Shown here one piece after another: positions 61,424-64,000 of a stretch of 64,000 bases of DNA. Origin of the DNA: Deinococcus sp. JMULE3 (GTDB lineage: Bacteria; Deinococcota; Deinococci; Deinococcales; Deinococcaceae). The stretch's first letter is position 1. Every line of letters begins with the position of its first letter. The DNA lies in contig NZ_SGWE01000004.1 in assembly GCF_013337115.1 (NCBI RefSeq), positions 2,363,501-2,427,500 of the forward strand, written 5' to 3'. The notes beneath the pieces were generated by a model. It saw nothing but the letters and a program-made list of their open reading frames with translations. It searched no databases and was not told the origin of the DNA. The translations under genes and the position numbers were made by a program.

Positions 61424-62668
61424 TTAAATCTTCTTGAACAGCAGCGCGGCGTTCTGGCCGCCGAACGCGAAGGAGTTGCTCAGCGCGTACTCCACCTGCG
61501 CCTCGCGGGCCTCCAGGGGAATGTAGTCCAGGTCGAGGTCCGGGTCGGGGTCGGTGAGGTTGATGGTGGGCGGCAGGACGCCGGCCTTCAGCGCCTGCGC
61601 GACCGCGATGGCTTCCACGGCGCCCGCTGCGCCGAGCAGGTGCCCGGTCATGCTCTTCGTGGAGCTGACCGCCAGCTTGTGCGCGTGGTCGCCGAACACG
61701 TGCTTGATGCCCTGCGTCTCGTGCAGGTCGTTGAAGTGCGTGCTCGTGCCGTGCGCGTTGATGTACCCGACCTGATCGGGGTTCACGCCCGCCGTGGCGA
61801 GCGCCATGCGCATGGCGACCTGCGCGCCGCGGCCCTCGGGGGCGGGCATGGTGATGTGGTGCGCGTCGGCGCTGGTGCCGTACCCGACGACCTCGGCGTA
61901 GATGGTCGCGCCGCGCTTCACGGCGTGCTCGTACTCCTCCAGCACGACGACACCCGCGCCCTCGCCCAGCACGAAGCCGTCACGGGAGGCACTGAAGGGG
62001 CGGCTGGCGAGTTCCGGCTCGTCGTTGCGGGTGGACAGGGCCTTCATGTTCGAGAAGCCCCCGATGGCAATCGGCGTGATGGCGGCCTCGCTGCCTCCGG
62101 CGATCATGACGTCCGCCAGGCCCAGCTGGATGTACCGCGCCGCGTCCCCGATCGCGCCCGTACCCGTGGCGCAGGCGGTGACGACCGTGCTGCTCGGGCC
62201 GGTCGCGCCGTAGCGCATCGCGACGTGCCCGGTGGCCATGTTCGCGATCATCATCGGGATGAACATGGGGCTGATGCGCCCCGCGCCGCGCGAGTGCAGC
62301 ACCCCGGCCTGATCCTCGAAGGTCTTCACGCCGCCGATGCCGCTACCGATCACGGTGCCGGTGCGCTCGCCGCGCAGCTGCTCTTCGCTCAGGCCGCTGT
62401 CCTGCACGGCCAGCTCCGCGCCCGCCAGGGCCAGCTGCACGTACCGGTCGAGTTTCTTCGCCTCGCGCGGATCCACGAACGCGGACAGGTCCTCGTTCAC
62501 CTCACCGGCGATCTTGCTGGCGGTGTCCGCCGGGTCAAAGCGCGTGATGGTCGCAATCCCGCTCTTCCCGGCCCGCTGCGCCTGCGCGAACGCCTGCGCG
62601 CCCACCCCGATGGGCGTGACCGGCCCCAGGCCCGTGATCACCACCCTTTTCAGTCCTGAAACACCCAC
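61424..62668 (-). CDS. fabF: 3-oxoacyl-ACP synthase II
   Basis: 414 residues. Condensing enzyme for chain elongation in fatty acid synthesis. Active-site Cys in TVVTACATGTGAIGDAARYI, the two His in INAHGTSTHFNDLHETQGIK and SSTKSMTGHLLGAAGAVEAI, and GGGQNAAL-like FAFGGQNAALLFKKI at the end. Start GTG at 62668 after GGAGGG. Downstream member of the fabG-acpP-fabF cluster. Confidence 0.97.
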   Translation of the reverse strand: MGVSGLKRVVITGLGPVTPIGVGAQAFAQAQRAGKSGIATITRFDPADTASKIAGEVNEDLSAFVDPREAKKLDRYVQLALAGAELAVQDSGLSEEQLRGERTGTVIGSGIGGVKTFEDQAGVLHSRGAGRISPMFIPMMIANMATGHVAMRYGATGPSSTVVTACATGTGAIGDAARYIQLGLADVMIAGGSEAAITPIAIGGFSNMKALSTRNDEPELASRPFSASRDGFVLGEGAGVVVLEEYEHAVKRGATIYAEVVGYGTSADAHHITMPAPEGRGAQVAMRMALATAGVNPDQVGYINAHGTSTHFNDLHETQGIKHVFGDHAHKLAVSSTKSMTGHLLGAAGAVEAIAVAQALKAGVLPPTINLTDPDPDLDLDYIPLEAREAQVEYALSNSFAFGGQNAALLFKKI

Positions 62669-62861
62669 TGGCTTCCCTCCTGACTGGGCGCGCCCACAGG
62701 GGCCACCCGGAAAAAGTAGAGGCGGGAGGCGGATCTGTGCCCGCACCCCGCCCGCCCTACGTCCTGTGCGGACTTCTGCGGCGTCACTGAACTCCGCTCC
62801 GGGCACTCCGGCAAACCGCGCCTGCGTGCCCTGCGCTGCGTTCAGCGCCGCCCTCTCCCTG

Positions 62862-62898
62862 CTCGCTCCGCTCGGGTCGGGCTGGCCCGACCGGGGAA
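62862..62898. repeat. CTCGCTCCGCTCGG motif and hairpin after acpP
   Basis: CTCGCTCCGCTCGG (62862-62875), as at 49924 and 54828, next to GGTCGGGC / GCCCGACC (an 8-bp stem directly after the acpP stop), which may serve as its terminator. The rest of the 230-nt gap to fabF shows no gene. Confidence 0.5.
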
Positions 62899-62899
62899 G

Positions 62900-63130
62900 T
62901 TACTGCTTGCTCTCGATGTAGTCGACAGCGGCCTGCACGGTGCGGATCGTCTCGGCGTCCTCATCGCTGATGGTGATGCCGAACTTGTCTTCCAGACCCA
63001 TGATCAGTTCCACGGTCTCCAGGCTGTCCGCGCCCAGGTCCTCCACGAAGCGGGCCTCGGGGCTCACCTTGTCGGCGTCGACACCCAGCTTGTCCACGAT
63101 CACGTCTTTCACATCATCAAAAGTTGCCAT
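62900..63130 (-). CDS. acpP: Acyl carrier protein
   Basis: 76 residues, acidic, four-helix ACP. Phosphopantetheine attachment Ser in [20 protein letters not shown] (DSLE motif, residue ~36). Carries the growing fatty acyl chain for FabG, FabF and others. AGGAGG precedes the ATG; a TAGACT at 63164-63169 may be its own -10, matching its usual high expression. Confidence 0.98.
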   Translation of the reverse strand: MATFDDVKDVIVDKLGVDADKVSPEARFVEDLGADSLETVELIMGLEDKFGITISDEDAETIRTVQAAVDYIESKQ

Positions 63131-63240
63131 GAGTTCGTACCTCCTGATACTGAAGTCTGCGCCAGTCTACACGCGGCGCCCATGAGAGTCGGCTGATTTG
63201 AACAGGGTCCAAAGGACCGGAAAAAGGCGGGTATGACGCA

Positions 63241-63310
63241 GGGTCGGCACCGGGAGTTCCCTCGCGGACCGGTGTGGGTCGCCCTCGGGACCGGTGCCCT
63301 CAGGCGCCCT
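63241..63310. repeat. Inverted/direct repeats between fabG and acpP
   Basis: GGCACCGG ... CCGGTGCC arms enclose a direct repeat CCCTCG[C/G]GGACCGGTG (about 63260-63275 and 63282-63297). Could fold as a long stem and terminate fabG or process the fab transcript. Confidence 0.4.
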
Positions 63311-63319
63311 GAACCCCGT

Positions 63320-64000
<681 letters not shown>

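Overview
The window is GC-rich (about 70% by eye) and reads as chromosomal DNA of a Deinococcus-type bacterium. Three things point there: a TreS-type trehalose synthase, a lon promoter overlapped by a CTTGA-N9-TCAAG (HAIR-like) inverted repeat, and many genes with no ribosome binding site whose -10 hexamer (TANNNT) lies 5-8 nt before the start codon, the leaderless arrangement known from Deinococcus. No phage, insertion sequence, plasmid or CRISPR signature is visible.

Layout. 1-9.8 kb: aromatic aminotransferase and EamA transporter divergent from an Lrp/AsnC regulator; a short-chain dehydrogenase / flavin reductase / HAD cluster; proS and asd, each preceded by a short leader ORF; plsY. 9.8-19 kb: tRNA-Ser, a lipase-like lipoprotein, an MFS transporter with a B12-binding protein, a META-domain protein, a secreted alpha-amylase with several LacI/MalR-type operators, a HEAT-like protein and an esterase. 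19-31.5 kb: lon, YqgE, an uncharacterised three-gene cassette (large basic Ala/Lys-rich protein, orphan protein, YbjN-like protein), ppk and rpsA. 31.8-45 kb: tRNA-Gln, treS, a response regulator, DinB and HD proteins, phosphatase, thioesterase, cspA, a DUF4403 protein, a frameshifted intradiol dioxygenase, YjbQ, a Sel1-repeat protein, purA and folE. 45-64 kb: a GGDEF/HD-GYP sensor, sufU, an M20 amidohydrolase, gatB, comF, an S4 protein, an operon with a dockerin and a cohesin-like domain, two peptidases (M16C, S41) and the fabF-acpP-fabG cluster, cut by the window edge.

Most interesting. (1) asd is preceded by a 9-codon leader ORF made almost only of Thr, Met and Ile codons, then three evenly spaced segments GGGCGG / CCGCCC / GGGCGG and a U6 tract: a complete transcription attenuator for aspartate-family amino acids. 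(2) proS is preceded by a 24-codon leader ORF ending in a proline-rich run folded into a small hairpin. Both leaders share the same promoter design (TTGACC, 17 nt, TANNCT, 7 nt, ATG), so the leader ORFs themselves appear to be leaderless. (3) A lipoprotein with a putative Ig domain and a cohesin-like domain is co-transcribed with a dockerin protein. (4) A G-rich, quadruplex-capable repeat follows the stop codon of three unrelated genes, always in the sense orientation. Two genes (HAD hydrolase, intradiol dioxygenase) carry single-base frameshifts in C runs that may be sequencing errors.
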